A stretch of DNA of 64,000 bases from assembly GCF_013106755.1 (NCBI RefSeq), contig NZ_WHPF01000003.1, forward strand, positions 372,001-436,000. Reading direction: 5' to 3'. The notes beneath the pieces were generated by a model. It was not told where the DNA came from. It searched no databases and saw nothing but the letters and a program-made list of their open reading frames with translations. The first letter of the stretch is position 1, and every line of letters begins with the position of its first letter. This stretch comes from Limnovirga soli (lineage in GTDB: Bacteria > Bacteroidota > Bacteroidia > Chitinophagales > Chitinophagaceae). The position numbers were made by a program, and so were the translations under genes. Below are positions 1 to 8,212 of this stretch, piece after piece.

Positions 1-117
1 AACCACTACTTGGTAGAATTGAATGTTGATTAAGTGGAATAGTGTAATTATTTGAAAAATGGCTTCGATACTTTTGAAAGAACCAATACTTTTTATTAAT
101 AAAATAAAATTTGCTGT

Positions 118-504
118 ATGAGTAAAATTAAAATTGTACATCCCGACAGAGATCCGGCTTTTGTTACAGGTGCCTACTCAGATGGTGTTTTGGTAGATGG
201 CTTTTTGTTTGTGAGCGGACAGGCATCCGTAGATTTTACTACCTCCACTTTTGTGCTGGGTACAATTGAAGAAGAAACCACCCGCACGCTAAATAATATT
301 AAGGCTATTATTGAAGCTGCCGGTGCTAGTATGAATGATGTAGTGAAGTGTACCGTGCATTTGGCAAACATTAATGATTTTGACAGGTATAATGCCGTTT
401 ATGCCTCTTATTTTACCGGAGTAAAACCTGCCAGAACCACCGTACAATCTGTATTGGCCGAAAGCATTAAGGTAGAAATTGATGCCATCGTAAAAATGCC
501 CTGA
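118..504 (+). CDS. RidA/YjgF/UK114 family protein (probable enamine/imine deaminase)
   Basis: The 128-residue product has the usual RidA length and fold signature. It shows the conserved arginine in KPARTTV (R106) and the glutamate in VEID (E120) that line the trimer-interface active site in characterised members. RidA proteins hydrolyse reactive 2-aminoacrylate and other enamine/imine intermediates, often made by PLP enzymes, to keto acids and ammonia in the cytoplasm. A class III PLP aminotransferase lies two genes downstream on the same strand, so a role in that pathway fits. The ATG at 118 gives full-length homology at the N-terminus. The next gene starts 34 bp after the stop, which suggests one transcript. 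Family assignment is firm; the exact substrate is not known. Confidence 0.9.
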   Translation: MSKIKIVHPDRDPAFVTGAYSDGVLVDGFLFVSGQASVDFTTSTFVLGTIEEETTRTLNNIKAIIEAAGASMNDVVKCTVHLANINDFDRYNAVYASYFTGVKPARTTVQSVLAESIKVEIDAIVKMP

Positions 505-538
505 CGCTAATTTTTTCATCATTGTTAATATTAATCGC

Positions 539-1960
539 ATGTTTATAAGAACAAAACATCCACTTGCTTTGCTGTTGTTTTTTGCAATGGGTTTTAGCCA
601 TAACATAGTAAATGCCCAGCAGGTAAAATCAACCTTATTAATTGGCATTGCCGAAGTAAATTATACGCCCACTGTTGGCCTTGATATGGCAGGCAATTAC
701 AGAGGTAATGATTATGCCAGCCGCGGCGTGCATGATTCTTTATATGCCAAGGCCCTGGTTGCGGCCAATCAAAAAGGAGAGAAGGTGGCGTTGCTTACGG
801 TAGATATTTGTTTTATTCCCAAAGAAACCATTGAAATGATGCGGGCCTATATAGCCGGCAAAACAACCATTAAGGCCGCTAATATTATGATTATGGCAAC
901 GCATACCCATAGCGGTCCGGTGGCCGATTTAAATGCGCCTAAGGTAAAAGAGTTTCTTGCAAAAGCGGCCAGTGCAGTGGTGGCTGCAGATAAAAGTTTA
1001 CAGCCTTCTGTATTATCTGTAGGGCGTTCTGCCGAAAACAGGATATCGCATAACCGCCGCTTGAAATGCATTGATGGCACCACACATATGTGCTGGGAAA
1101 AATTTACCCCCGGTTTTGTAATAGAACCTTGGGGGCCCATAGACCCCGAAGTAATCACCCTTTCTGTGGCACAAAATGGCAAACAAAAAGGGGCCATTGT
1201 AAACTTTGCCTGCCATGCCACTACCTTAACAGGTAATAATTGGTTGTATACGGCCGATTATCCGGGATACATGGCCGAAGCAATTAAAAAAGTAAAAGGC
1301 AATGGCTTTATGCCATTGTTTTTTAATGGCTGTTGCGGCAATGTAACACAGGTAGATTACAAAGTGGGTTTTCCTGATACTTACCAGGAATGCCAGCGAA
1401 TTGGGTATATGTTGGGTGTGGCTGCTTTGCAAGCTATTAGCAACGAAAAACCTGTATCAAGCGATATTTTAAAAGTCTCCAAAGAAATGGTGCCGGTAAA
1501 ACATTTGAGTATTACAAATGACCAATTTAACTGGGCACAGGCGGTAATGAAAAAAGTGGAAAAAGAGGGAATGCCACCTGCACAGGCCGATGGTATTCCG
1601 GATGCACAATATGCCAAAGATTGGTTGGCCATGCGCCGCACACAAAATGAAGTAGATAGTTTAGAAGTAATGGTTGTGCGTATTGGGGATGCCGCTTTTG
1701 TGGGTTTGCCTGGCGAAATGTTTACCGAGTTTGGAATGGATATTAAAGCTCAGTCGCCTTGTAAGAATACCATGGTAATGGGTTTAACCAACGATGAAAG
1801 GGGCTATTTCCCTACCAAAGTTTCGTTTACTCAGGGGCCAAAAGGATTTACGCCCATGATTACCGGTTACGAAACCACGCCAGGCACTACCAAATACGAA
1901 ATTGGGTCGGGCGAAATGCTGGCAGCATCGGCCATTAAGCAATTAAAAGCCTTGTTTTAA
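539..1960 (+). CDS. Secreted neutral ceramidase-like hydrolase (N-terminal-domain family)
   Basis: The 473-residue protein has a Sec signal peptide ending near NAQQ (about residues 1-27). The body resembles the N-terminal domain of neutral/alkaline non-lysosomal ceramidases: an early GIAEVNYTPT segment and a THTHSG motif at residues 121-126 that supplies metal-binding histidines. Classical ceramidases are longer and carry a nucleophilic serine in GDVSP. Here the equivalent stretch (about 262-270) reads NGCCGNVTQ, with Thr at the serine position, so ceramide hydrolysis should not be assumed. Many Bacteroidota have such short homologues of unknown amide or ester substrate. Likely exported to the periplasm. 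It sits between ridA-like and aminotransferase genes and may release the substrate they process. Confidence 0.75.
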   Translation: MFIRTKHPLALLLFFAMGFSHNIVNAQQVKSTLLIGIAEVNYTPTVGLDMAGNYRGNDYASRGVHDSLYAKALVAANQKGEKVALLTVDICFIPKETIEMMRAYIAGKTTIKAANIMIMATHTHSGPVADLNAPKVKEFLAKAASAVVAADKSLQPSVLSVGRSAENRISHNRRLKCIDGTTHMCWEKFTPGFVIEPWGPIDPEVITLSVAQNGKQKGAIVNFACHATTLTGNNWLYTADYPGYMAEAIKKVKGNGFMPLFFNGCCGNVTQVDYKVGFPDTYQECQRIGYMLGVAALQAISNEKPVSSDILKVSKEMVPVKHLSITNDQFNWAQAVMKKVEKEGMPPAQADGIPDAQYAKDWLAMRRTQNEVDSLEVMVVRIGDAAFVGLPGEMFTEFGMDIKAQSPCKNTMVMGLTNDERGYFPTKVSFTQGPKGFTPMITGYETTPGTTKYEIGSGEMLAASAIKQLKALF

Positions 1961-2005
1961 TAAAGTTGTTTTTTAACTCGGCAGCAGTACTGCTATGTAT
2001 CGTCT

Positions 2006-2112
2006 CTTGCGTCGCACTCTTGTGCTGTAGCAACTACCCGCAGCTGCTAACAGCCAACGGCTAATAGCTAACAGCTCAGTCAGGTTCAGAAAGCACAAGA
2101 GTGCGACGCAAG
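2006..2112. repeat. Intergenic inverted-repeat element, paired arms (locus 1)
   Basis: Left arm 2006-2023 (CTTGCGTCGCACTCTTGT) and right arm 2095-2112 are exact inverted copies, separated by about 70 bp that contains GCAGCTG and an 'aacagc' motif. A GCCGGG block lies outside the right arm. It sits between the ceramidase-like and aminotransferase genes. Confidence 0.9.
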
Positions 2113-2176
2113 TAAAGCCTCATGTGTGGTATTTTGCCGGGTAAAAAATGGCTGCTATAACAACAAAAAAAATTAA

Positions 2177-3475
2177 ATGTATACATACGAAGCATCCGCA
2201 AAACTGCTGGAACGTGCCAAACAGTCTTTGGCTGGTGGCGTTTCATCAGAGTTTAGAAAATACAACCATCCGCATGCCATTTTTTATACGCATGCCAACG
2301 GTAGTCGTATTTACGATGTTGATGGAAATGAATATATTGATTTTACATTAAGTCAGGGCCCCATGCTGGTTGGGCATAACCACCCGCATGTGGTAAAAAG
2401 GGTAGAAGAATATGCCAAAAATGGACAGCTATATGCAGGCCAGCATGTACTGGAAATTGAGCTGGCAGAAAAATTGCAACAGATAATACCCTGTGCCGAG
2501 TTAATGCGTTTTTGTTTGGACGGATCTGAAGCAGTACAAACCGCTTTTAGGGTGGCAAGGGCAAAAACCGGTAAACCCAAATTTATACGTTTTGAAGGAC
2601 ATTACCATGGCTGGCTGGATAATGTGGCCTGGGGCTTGTCAACCCCATCCATTGATGATTTGGGTAGTAGGGAGCATCCCAATGTTTTTCCCTGGACGGC
2701 AGGCTTGCCGGCACATACAGCCGATGATTTTATTACCCTGCCCTGGAATGATGCAACACTACTGCGGCAAACCATTCAGGAAAAGCACCATGAAATAGCC
2801 GCAATTATTACTGAACCCATCATGTGTAATAATGGCTGTATTTTACCAATTAAAGGCTACCTGCAGGAAATGCGGGAGTTATGCAGTCAATACGATATTG
2901 CATTAATTTTTGATGAGGTAATTACCGGTTTTAGAACCGCATTGGGTGGTGCACAAAGCTATTTTAATATTGTGCCCGATTTGGCCATATTTGCAAAAGC
3001 CATGGCAAGTGGCTATCCCATTTCTGCGATTGTAGGTAAACGGGATTGGATGCAGCTGATTGCCAATGGTACGGTAATACATGCAGGCACCATGAATAGT
3101 AGTAATTCTACTATTGCAGCAGCCATTGGCACACTGGAAGTATTAGAAGCAGGTAATTGTATTGAACATATATATACCCTTGGCCAGCAACTAATGGAAG
3201 GATTAAGGGACATTGCTAAAAACACCAACAATAATATACTTGTACAGGGGCTGGGACCCATGTTACATACAGGTTTTACTCAACTGCCTGCAGTAAAAGA
3301 TTTTAGGGATGTGCTTACCTATGATAAGGTAAAGCTGGGTAAATTTATAGCCGGCATGCACGATAATGGTATACGGGTTATTGGTCGTGGTTTATGGTAT
3401 ATTTCTGCAGCACACACTACAGCTGATATTGAGCAAGCGCTTACTGTAGCATCCACAATTTTAAAACAAATCTAG
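2177..3475 (+). CDS. Class III PLP aminotransferase, glutamate-1-semialdehyde aminomutase-like
   Basis: This 432-residue protein has the layout of the GSA aminomutase/aspartate aminotransferase (class III) family. Visible motifs are DGSEAVQTAFRVARAKTG, the FEGHYHGW block, the cofactor aspartate in IFDEVITGFR, and the PLP lysine K274 in FAKAMASGYPI. Such enzymes transfer or relocate amino groups through a pyridoxamine intermediate. Catabolic neighbours (transporter, dehydrogenase, dipeptidase, RidA) argue against the tetrapyrrole enzyme HemL and for an amino acid or amino-sugar catabolic transaminase; that is inference. The ATG at 2177 is preceded by an A-rich stretch and no good SD. The MFS gene follows 12 bp after the stop, so the two are probably cotranscribed. 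Confidence 0.85.
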   Translation: MYTYEASAKLLERAKQSLAGGVSSEFRKYNHPHAIFYTHANGSRIYDVDGNEYIDFTLSQGPMLVGHNHPHVVKRVEEYAKNGQLYAGQHVLEIELAEKLQQIIPCAELMRFCLDGSEAVQTAFRVARAKTGKPKFIRFEGHYHGWLDNVAWGLSTPSIDDLGSREHPNVFPWTAGLPAHTADDFITLPWNDATLLRQTIQEKHHEIAAIITEPIMCNNGCILPIKGYLQEMRELCSQYDIALIFDEVITGFRTALGGAQSYFNIVPDLAIFAKAMASGYPISAIVGKRDWMQLIANGTVIHAGTMNSSNSTIAAAIGTLEVLEAGNCIEHIYTLGQQLMEGLRDIAKNTNNNILVQGLGPMLHTGFTQLPAVKDFRDVLTYDKVKLGKFIAGMHDNGIRVIGRGLWYISAAHTTADIEQALTVASTILKQI

Positions 3476-3487
3476 CCCCCGAAACAT

Positions 3488-4735
3488 ATGAACCATCAAA
3501 GAAAATATTTTCTGCCGCTGCTTATGATTGGGCTGTTGTTTGGTGTATTTGGTTTTGCTGCCTGGTTAAATAGTTTGTTAATACCTTATTTTCAAATTAC
3601 GTTGCAGTTAAACAATGTACAAACCACCCTTGTTACTTTTTCTTTTTTTATTGCTTATGTAGTCATGGCATTACCCTCTTCTTGGGTGTTAAAAAAAATA
3701 GGGTTTAAAAAGGGTATTTTTTTAGGGCTGGTAATAATGGCAATTGGTACAGTGTTGTTTATTCCGGCGGCATATACAAGGGCTTATTGGCTATTTTTAT
3801 GCGGATTGTTTTTAATGGGTACCGGGCAAGCCCTATTACAAACTGCTGCCAACCCTTATGTAACCATATTGGGCCCAATTGAAAGTGCCGGGCAGCGAAA
3901 TAGTATAATGGGTGTATTTAATAAACTGGCAGGTATTGTTAGTCAGCGCCTCTTAGGGCCTATTTTATTGTTGAATGCCGATGCCATTATGAATAGCATT
4001 ACCACCATGGGGGATGCAGAAAAAATAGCAGCGCTGAATAGTATGTCATTAAGGGTAGTAAACCCATATATTGTAATTACTATCCTTTTGCTGGTTATGG
4101 CGGTAATTATGTGGGTAGTAGCATTGCCCGAAGTACATGAAGAAGAAACCAATGCCGAAGCTACCGGTGTGGCGCATACCAGTATATGGATGTTCCCCAA
4201 TTTAATACTTGGGGTGTTGGCACTTTTTTGTGCGGAGGGAACTGAGTCTATTACCAGTTATTATATTATTCCCTACGGTCAAAGCATGGGTTTTGCCACC
4301 GCAGATGCACAGGTTTTTGTAGATTATATTATTTATGCCATGCTGGCCGGATATGTTGCAGGCATTGTGCTAATTCCTACTTATATAAAGCAGGCAAAAG
4401 CCCTGGCTGCCTGTGCCTTTTTAGGTATTTGCTTTTCGCTGGGGGCCATTTTTACCAGTGGGTTTACATCGGTTTTGTTTGTAATTGCCATGGGCTTTTG
4501 TAATGCCTTAAACTGGCCATGTATTTGGCCACTGGCTTTAGATGGTGTAGGTAAATTTACAAAAACTGCCGCGGCTTTTTTAATAATGGCAATTGCCGGC
4601 GATGCCATTTTCCCCATATTGTATGCTCAGCTAAATACACAGTTAGGGCCGCATGCCGGAATTGTTTTATTAATGGCATTATACATTACCATACTTTTTT
4701 ATGCAGCTATCTGGCATAAAAAGAAAGTATGGTAA
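3488..4735 (+). CDS. Sugar MFS transporter, FucP-like
   Basis: The 415-residue protein is very hydrophobic, with about 12 predicted membrane helices, and belongs to the FucP/glucose-galactose branch of the major facilitator superfamily. This is suggested by the N-terminal FGVFGFAAWLNSLLIPYFQ helix, the ANPYVTILGP segment in the first half and the FNKLAG motif after it. Characterised members are proton-coupled importers of fucose or other hexoses in the inner membrane. Gene order (hydrolase, aminotransferase, transporter, dehydrogenase, dipeptidase) suggests it imports the compound degraded by this cluster, which need not be a simple sugar. It starts 12 bp after the aminotransferase stop and ends 42 bp before the next gene. 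Confidence 0.88.
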   Translation: MNHQRKYFLPLLMIGLLFGVFGFAAWLNSLLIPYFQITLQLNNVQTTLVTFSFFIAYVVMALPSSWVLKKIGFKKGIFLGLVIMAIGTVLFIPAAYTRAYWLFLCGLFLMGTGQALLQTAANPYVTILGPIESAGQRNSIMGVFNKLAGIVSQRLLGPILLLNADAIMNSITTMGDAEKIAALNSMSLRVVNPYIVITILLLVMAVIMWVVALPEVHEEETNAEATGVAHTSIWMFPNLILGVLALFCAEGTESITSYYIIPYGQSMGFATADAQVFVDYIIYAMLAGYVAGIVLIPTYIKQAKALAACAFLGICFSLGAIFTSGFTSVLFVIAMGFCNALNWPCIWPLALDGVGKFTKTAAAFLIMAIAGDAIFPILYAQLNTQLGPHAGIVLLMALYITILFYAAIWHKKKVW

Positions 4736-4777
4736 ACTCTATTCACAAAATGGTACTATCACAAAAAATATAATGAT

Positions 4778-5758
4778 ATGGCTAATACAAACATAAAAGA
4801 AGTAGGTGTAATTGGACTGGGTTTAATGGGCAGCAGCATTGTTGCAGCCATGTTAATGAGTGGTTATAAAGTAATTGCATTGGCGCCGCTGCCGGCCGAT
4901 ATGGAAAAAGCTCCAGGCCATATTGCACATGCCTTGCAAGAGTCATTTAAACAAGGGATACATTCCCATGATGTGGATGAGTTATTGCAAAATATTGTAT
5001 ACACCAGTAACTATGCAGATCTGCATAATTCTATGCTGATACTGGAATGTGTTATTGAAAATGTAGATATAAAAAGACAGGTATATGCTTTAATTGAAGC
5101 CGTCGTAACACAAGAAACTATTATTACTACCAATACCTCGGCCATACCCATTACCATTTTACAGGAAACCTTAGAGCACCCTCAAAGATTTTTGGGTATG
5201 CATTGGGCCGAACCTGCTTTTACTACGCCTTTTCTGGAAATTATCTGCGGGCCGCAAACAGAGTTGTCTATTGGTGAAACTTTGTATGCTATTGCTGAAA
5301 CCTGGGGCAAAGAGCCCACTTTGTTGCGTAAAGATATTCGCGGGTTTATTACCAACCGCTTAATGTATGCTATGTACAGGGAAGGGTTTAACCTGGTAGA
5401 AAATGGCTATGCCAGTATTGAAGATGTAGACAGAGCCTGCCGCAACGATGCCGGCCATTGGATGAGTTTTTGCGGACTTTTTAGGTATATGGATCTTACC
5501 GGTTTGCAGGCTTATTACCATGTAATGAAGGATTTGTTCCCAACACTTTCTAACCAAACAACTACGCCGCAATTAATAGAAAATATTGCACAACAGGGGG
5601 GTAATGGTATTACCAACGGATTGGGCTTTTACAAATACACCAAAGAAGAAGCTGCCGAATGGGAAAGGGCTTTTGAGGAGTTTTCATATGATATAAATAA
5701 CCTGTCCAGAAAATATCCTGTTAACCTGGTTGAACAAAGACTAAAAAATAAACAATAA
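4778..5758 (+). CDS. 3-hydroxyacyl-CoA dehydrogenase-family NAD-dependent dehydrogenase
   Basis: The 326-residue protein begins with a Rossmann dinucleotide-binding motif (GVIGLGLMGSS, residues about 10-20). It continues with the family landmarks ECVIEN, TNTSAIPI, and GMHWAEPA, whose histidine corresponds to the catalytic His. The C-terminal helical domain is recognisable from GFITNRLMYAMYREGFNLVENG onward. Relatives include 3-hydroxybutyryl-CoA dehydrogenase, L-gulonate and L-carnitine dehydrogenases, so the substrate may be a free hydroxyacid rather than a CoA ester. It lacks a fused enoyl-CoA hydratase domain. It follows the MFS gene by 42 bp and probably oxidises an intermediate of the same catabolic route. 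Family assignment is solid, substrate unknown. Confidence 0.85.
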   Translation: MANTNIKEVGVIGLGLMGSSIVAAMLMSGYKVIALAPLPADMEKAPGHIAHALQESFKQGIHSHDVDELLQNIVYTSNYADLHNSMLILECVIENVDIKRQVYALIEAVVTQETIITTNTSAIPITILQETLEHPQRFLGMHWAEPAFTTPFLEIICGPQTELSIGETLYAIAETWGKEPTLLRKDIRGFITNRLMYAMYREGFNLVENGYASIEDVDRACRNDAGHWMSFCGLFRYMDLTGLQAYYHVMKDLFPTLSNQTTTPQLIENIAQQGGNGITNGLGFYKYTKEEAAEWERAFEEFSYDINNLSRKYPVNLVEQRLKNKQ

Positions 5759-5799
5759 CAGTTGTTTTGGCCGGGCAATAGAACAGGTATTATACCCGG

Positions 5800-5925
5800 T
5801 TGCGTCGCACTCTTGTACGTTCTGCACCTTGCGGAGCTTAAAGATGCAAGCTGTTTGCTTTTAGCCAATAGCTATTTTGTTTTAACAGCTGCATATGGTT
5901 ATGCAGTACAAGAGTGCGACGCAAG
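5800..5925. repeat. Intergenic inverted-repeat element, paired arms (locus 2)
   Basis: Left arm 5800-5818 and right arm 5906-5925 are inverted copies of the 20-bp family arm. The interior carries AACAGCTGC. An outer GGCCGGGCAATA block lies at 5769-5780. Located between the dehydrogenase and dipeptidase genes. Confidence 0.92.
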
Positions 5926-5980
5926 CGGTGCCAAATGCATGCTACTATGCCTGGTACATAAAAAATAAATATTTGCTCCT

Positions 5981-7081
5981 ATGTTTACAATAGATGCGCA
6001 TTTAGATTTAGCTACCAACGCCATTACTTTAAACAGAGATCTTACCAAACCGGTTCATGAAATTAGGGCCAGGGAAAAACAATTAAACTGGACAGATACC
6101 CAGGACCGCGGCAATGGAACCGTAGCATTACCTGAACTGCGTAAAGGCCATATAGGTTTGGTGGTGGCTACCATTATATCCAGGTTTTCTGCATCGGGTA
6201 ATGCATTGCCAACGCTTAATTTGCCGGGCTGGCACTCACCTGCACAAGCCTATGCTTACGGGCAGGCTCAATTGGCCTGGTATCGCATAATGGAAGATAT
6301 GGGAGAGATGGTTCAAATTACCCACTGGCAGGCTGTAGAGCAGCACCTGGCTTTGTGGGAAAACAACGAAATACCCAATGACAAAAAGCCGATTGGTTAT
6401 ATTTTAAGCCTGGAAGGGGCCGACTCAATTATTAACCTTAACTACCTGCATATCTATTATGCACAAGGGTTAAGGGCTATTGGCCCTGCGCATTTTGGCC
6501 CTGGGAGGTATGCGGCAGGCACCCATGCAGATGGTAGCGGATTAACGGCAATGGGTAAAGATTTGTTGCGTGAAATGGATGACCTGAACATAATATTGGA
6601 TGCTACCCATTTGGATGATAAAGGCTTTTTTGAAGCCATGGATATTTTTAATGGCACGGTTTGGGCCAGTCACCAAAACTGCCGTGCATTGGTGCCGGGC
6701 GAAAGACAATTTAGCAATGAACAATTGCAACTGATTATTGAACGCGATGGTGTTATTGGCGGGGCATTGGATACCTGGATGTTATACCCCGAATTTGAAA
6801 TGGGGCATCATAACCCGCAGCAATTGGGTATTAATCTGGAGAAGCTGTCAGATCATTTTGATCATATTTGTCAGCTGGCCGGCAATTGCAGGCATATTGG
6901 TTTTGGCACCGATTTAGACGGCCTGTTTGGCACCGAACAAACACCCTATGATATGGATACGATTGCCGATATAGCGAAGTTTACAGATATACTTACCCGC
7001 CGAGGTTATACAAGCGAAAACATACAAAATATTTTTTCGGGTAATTGGTTGCGGCTGCTTAAACGTACATGGGTAAGGTAG
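5981..7081 (+). CDS. Membrane dipeptidase-like zinc hydrolase (peptidase M19 family)
   Basis: The 366-residue protein matches the renal/membrane dipeptidase amidohydrolase family. It has an N-terminal DAHLDL metal motif (H7, D9), the bridging glutamate in SLEGADS (about E145), a metal histidine in SHQNC (about H231) and a C-terminal GFGTDLDG with catalytic Asp. Bacterial members hydrolyse dipeptides, often with a C-terminal D-residue, or related amides. No signal peptide is visible, so it is probably cytoplasmic. It is the last plus-strand gene of the catabolic group, separated from the dehydrogenase by a paired repeat element. Its position suggests it cleaves an imported dipeptide-like compound whose amino acid is then transaminated; that is inference. 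Confidence 0.88.
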   Translation: MFTIDAHLDLATNAITLNRDLTKPVHEIRAREKQLNWTDTQDRGNGTVALPELRKGHIGLVVATIISRFSASGNALPTLNLPGWHSPAQAYAYGQAQLAWYRIMEDMGEMVQITHWQAVEQHLALWENNEIPNDKKPIGYILSLEGADSIINLNYLHIYYAQGLRAIGPAHFGPGRYAAGTHADGSGLTAMGKDLLREMDDLNIILDATHLDDKGFFEAMDIFNGTVWASHQNCRALVPGERQFSNEQLQLIIERDGVIGGALDTWMLYPEFEMGHHNPQQLGINLEKLSDHFDHICQLAGNCRHIGFGTDLDGLFGTEQTPYDMDTIADIAKFTDILTRRGYTSENIQNIFSGNWLRLLKRTWVR

Positions 7082-7195
7082 GGTAATTCGTTATTATAAA
7101 GCAGCATAATTATTGGGTAGTTTTATATAATATAGCAACTGCTTATGAGTGTTTAAGTATTTATTGGCCGGGCAGTTGTTTTTAATGCAGCTTTA

Positions 7196-7211
7196 CTTGC
7201 GTCGCACACTT
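7196..7211 (+). repeat. Solo arm of the intergenic repeat family (locus 3)
   Basis: One arm, CTTGCGTCGCACACTT, lacking the terminal GTAC, is preceded by CTTTA. A GGCCGGGCAG block lies about 30 bp upstream at 7167-7176. No partner arm was found. It lies between two convergent genes (dipeptidase and response regulator). Confidence 0.8.
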
Positions 7212-7245
7212 CAGGGTTTGGTTATTATGGAAGCAATAAAGGCAG

Positions 7246-7668
7246 TTATACAAAATACTGTTGTAGTGCGGGATTGGTTTTTAATTTTTCCAGAATTTCT
7301 GTACTTAAAGGTTTGGGTATAAAGTTAAGTACCAGTGGATGCACCTCGGCTCTATATTTGTCTTCGGGTTTTATAGAAGAAGTAACTACAATCACATTCA
7401 TAGCGTTTAACCGTACTTTATTTTTTTCAGTCAAATAATCCAGAAAGGCCCAACCATTTAAACCGGGCATATTAATATCAAGGAATATCAAATCGGGGTA
7501 TCTTCTTTGTTCATTTGATAATTTGGACTGCTCCTCAAAATAATCTATTGATTCTTTTCCATCATAAGCTTTTACAAGCTTGGTGCAAAAAAAATTATCC
7601 TCAAACAAATATTCATATAACATTTGAGTTATATCGTCATCGTCAATTGACATAACAATAGGAATCAT
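7246..7668 (-). CDS. Single-domain response regulator (CheY-like)
   Basis: The 140-residue protein is a stand-alone receiver domain: acidic pocket IDDDD near the N-terminus, phospho-acceptor Asp in FLDINMPG, switch Ser/Thr in VTSS and the conserved Lys in FIPKPL. There is no output domain, so it probably relays a phosphate or acts by protein contact. It is the distal gene of the minus-strand operon, 102 bp after another receiver and downstream of the giant PAS kinase. The two receivers are close paralogues (shared MCIDDDD/MSIDDDD start, NGWAFLDYL block, YRAEVHPLV/VRAEEHPLV) and probably arose by duplication. Partnership with the kinase is inferred from linkage. Confidence 0.92.
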   Translation of the reverse strand: MIPIVMSIDDDDITQMLYEYLFEDNFFCTKLVKAYDGKESIDYFEEQSKLSNEQRRYPDLIFLDINMPGLNGWAFLDYLTEKNKVRLNAMNVIVVTSSIKPEDKYRAEVHPLVLNFIPKPLSTEILEKLKTNPALQQYFV

Positions 7669-7770
7669 AACTTATGTCAATTTAAGTTGGTTAAATACAA
7701 TTGATTAAACATAAATTCCGGTTTCTCAAGAAATATTGGCATCAAATTTCATCTCCTATCTTAGAAGAAG

Positions 7771-8208
7771 CTAATCAATATTACCCGTTAAAAAATAGGG
7801 TTTTATCTCTTCTATATTTTTCAGGTCATCTAAAATTTCCTGCACCAGTGGCTTGCTGATAAATTTAATTACCAGTGGGTGTTCCTCCGCCCTAACCCTG
7901 TCGGATGGGTTTACAGAGGAGGATAACACAATTACTTTCACCTGGGTAACAAAAAAATCAGCTTTATTTTCCAGATAATCTAAAAAGGCCCATCCATTTA
8001 CTACGGGCATATTCAGGTCTAAAAAAATTACATCCGGCAATTCTCTTTCTTCATAGGGCAATTGAAACTGATTTTCAAAATATTCAAGCCCTTCTTTACC
8101 ATTTATAGCCGTTACGAGCTTTGCACAAAATTGCGTGTCTTCAAATACGAATTCCAGTAACATGCGTGTCATGTCATCATCGTCAATACACATTACAAAG
8201 GGTACCAT
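7771..8208 (-). CDS. Single-domain response regulator (CheY-like), kinase-linked
   Basis: A 145-residue stand-alone receiver domain. The acidic pocket is CIDDDD, the phospho-acceptor Asp is in FLDLNMPV, the switch residues are in LSSS and the conserved Lys is in FISKPL. Its ATG lies only 4 bp after the stop codon of the giant histidine kinase, so the two are almost certainly cotranscribed and cognate. Receivers of this Rcp1-like type are often found next to multi-PAS kinases and work as phosphorelay intermediates. There is no DNA-binding or enzymatic output domain. It is paralogous to the next receiver downstream (7246-7668). Confidence 0.93.
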   Translation of the reverse strand: MVPFVMCIDDDDMTRMLLEFVFEDTQFCAKLVTAINGKEGLEYFENQFQLPYEERELPDVIFLDLNMPVVNGWAFLDYLENKADFFVTQVKVIVLSSSVNPSDRVRAEEHPLVIKFISKPLVQEILDDLKNIEEIKPYFLTGNID

Positions 8209-8212
8209 TTTT

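Noticed and set aside
289-648. 119-codon minus-strand frame over ridA-like and the ceramidase-like start
   Set aside because: Antisense shadow of two well-supported genes with conserved family motifs.
847-1221. 124-codon minus-strand frame
   Set aside because: Antisense to the ceramidase-like gene; no independent support.
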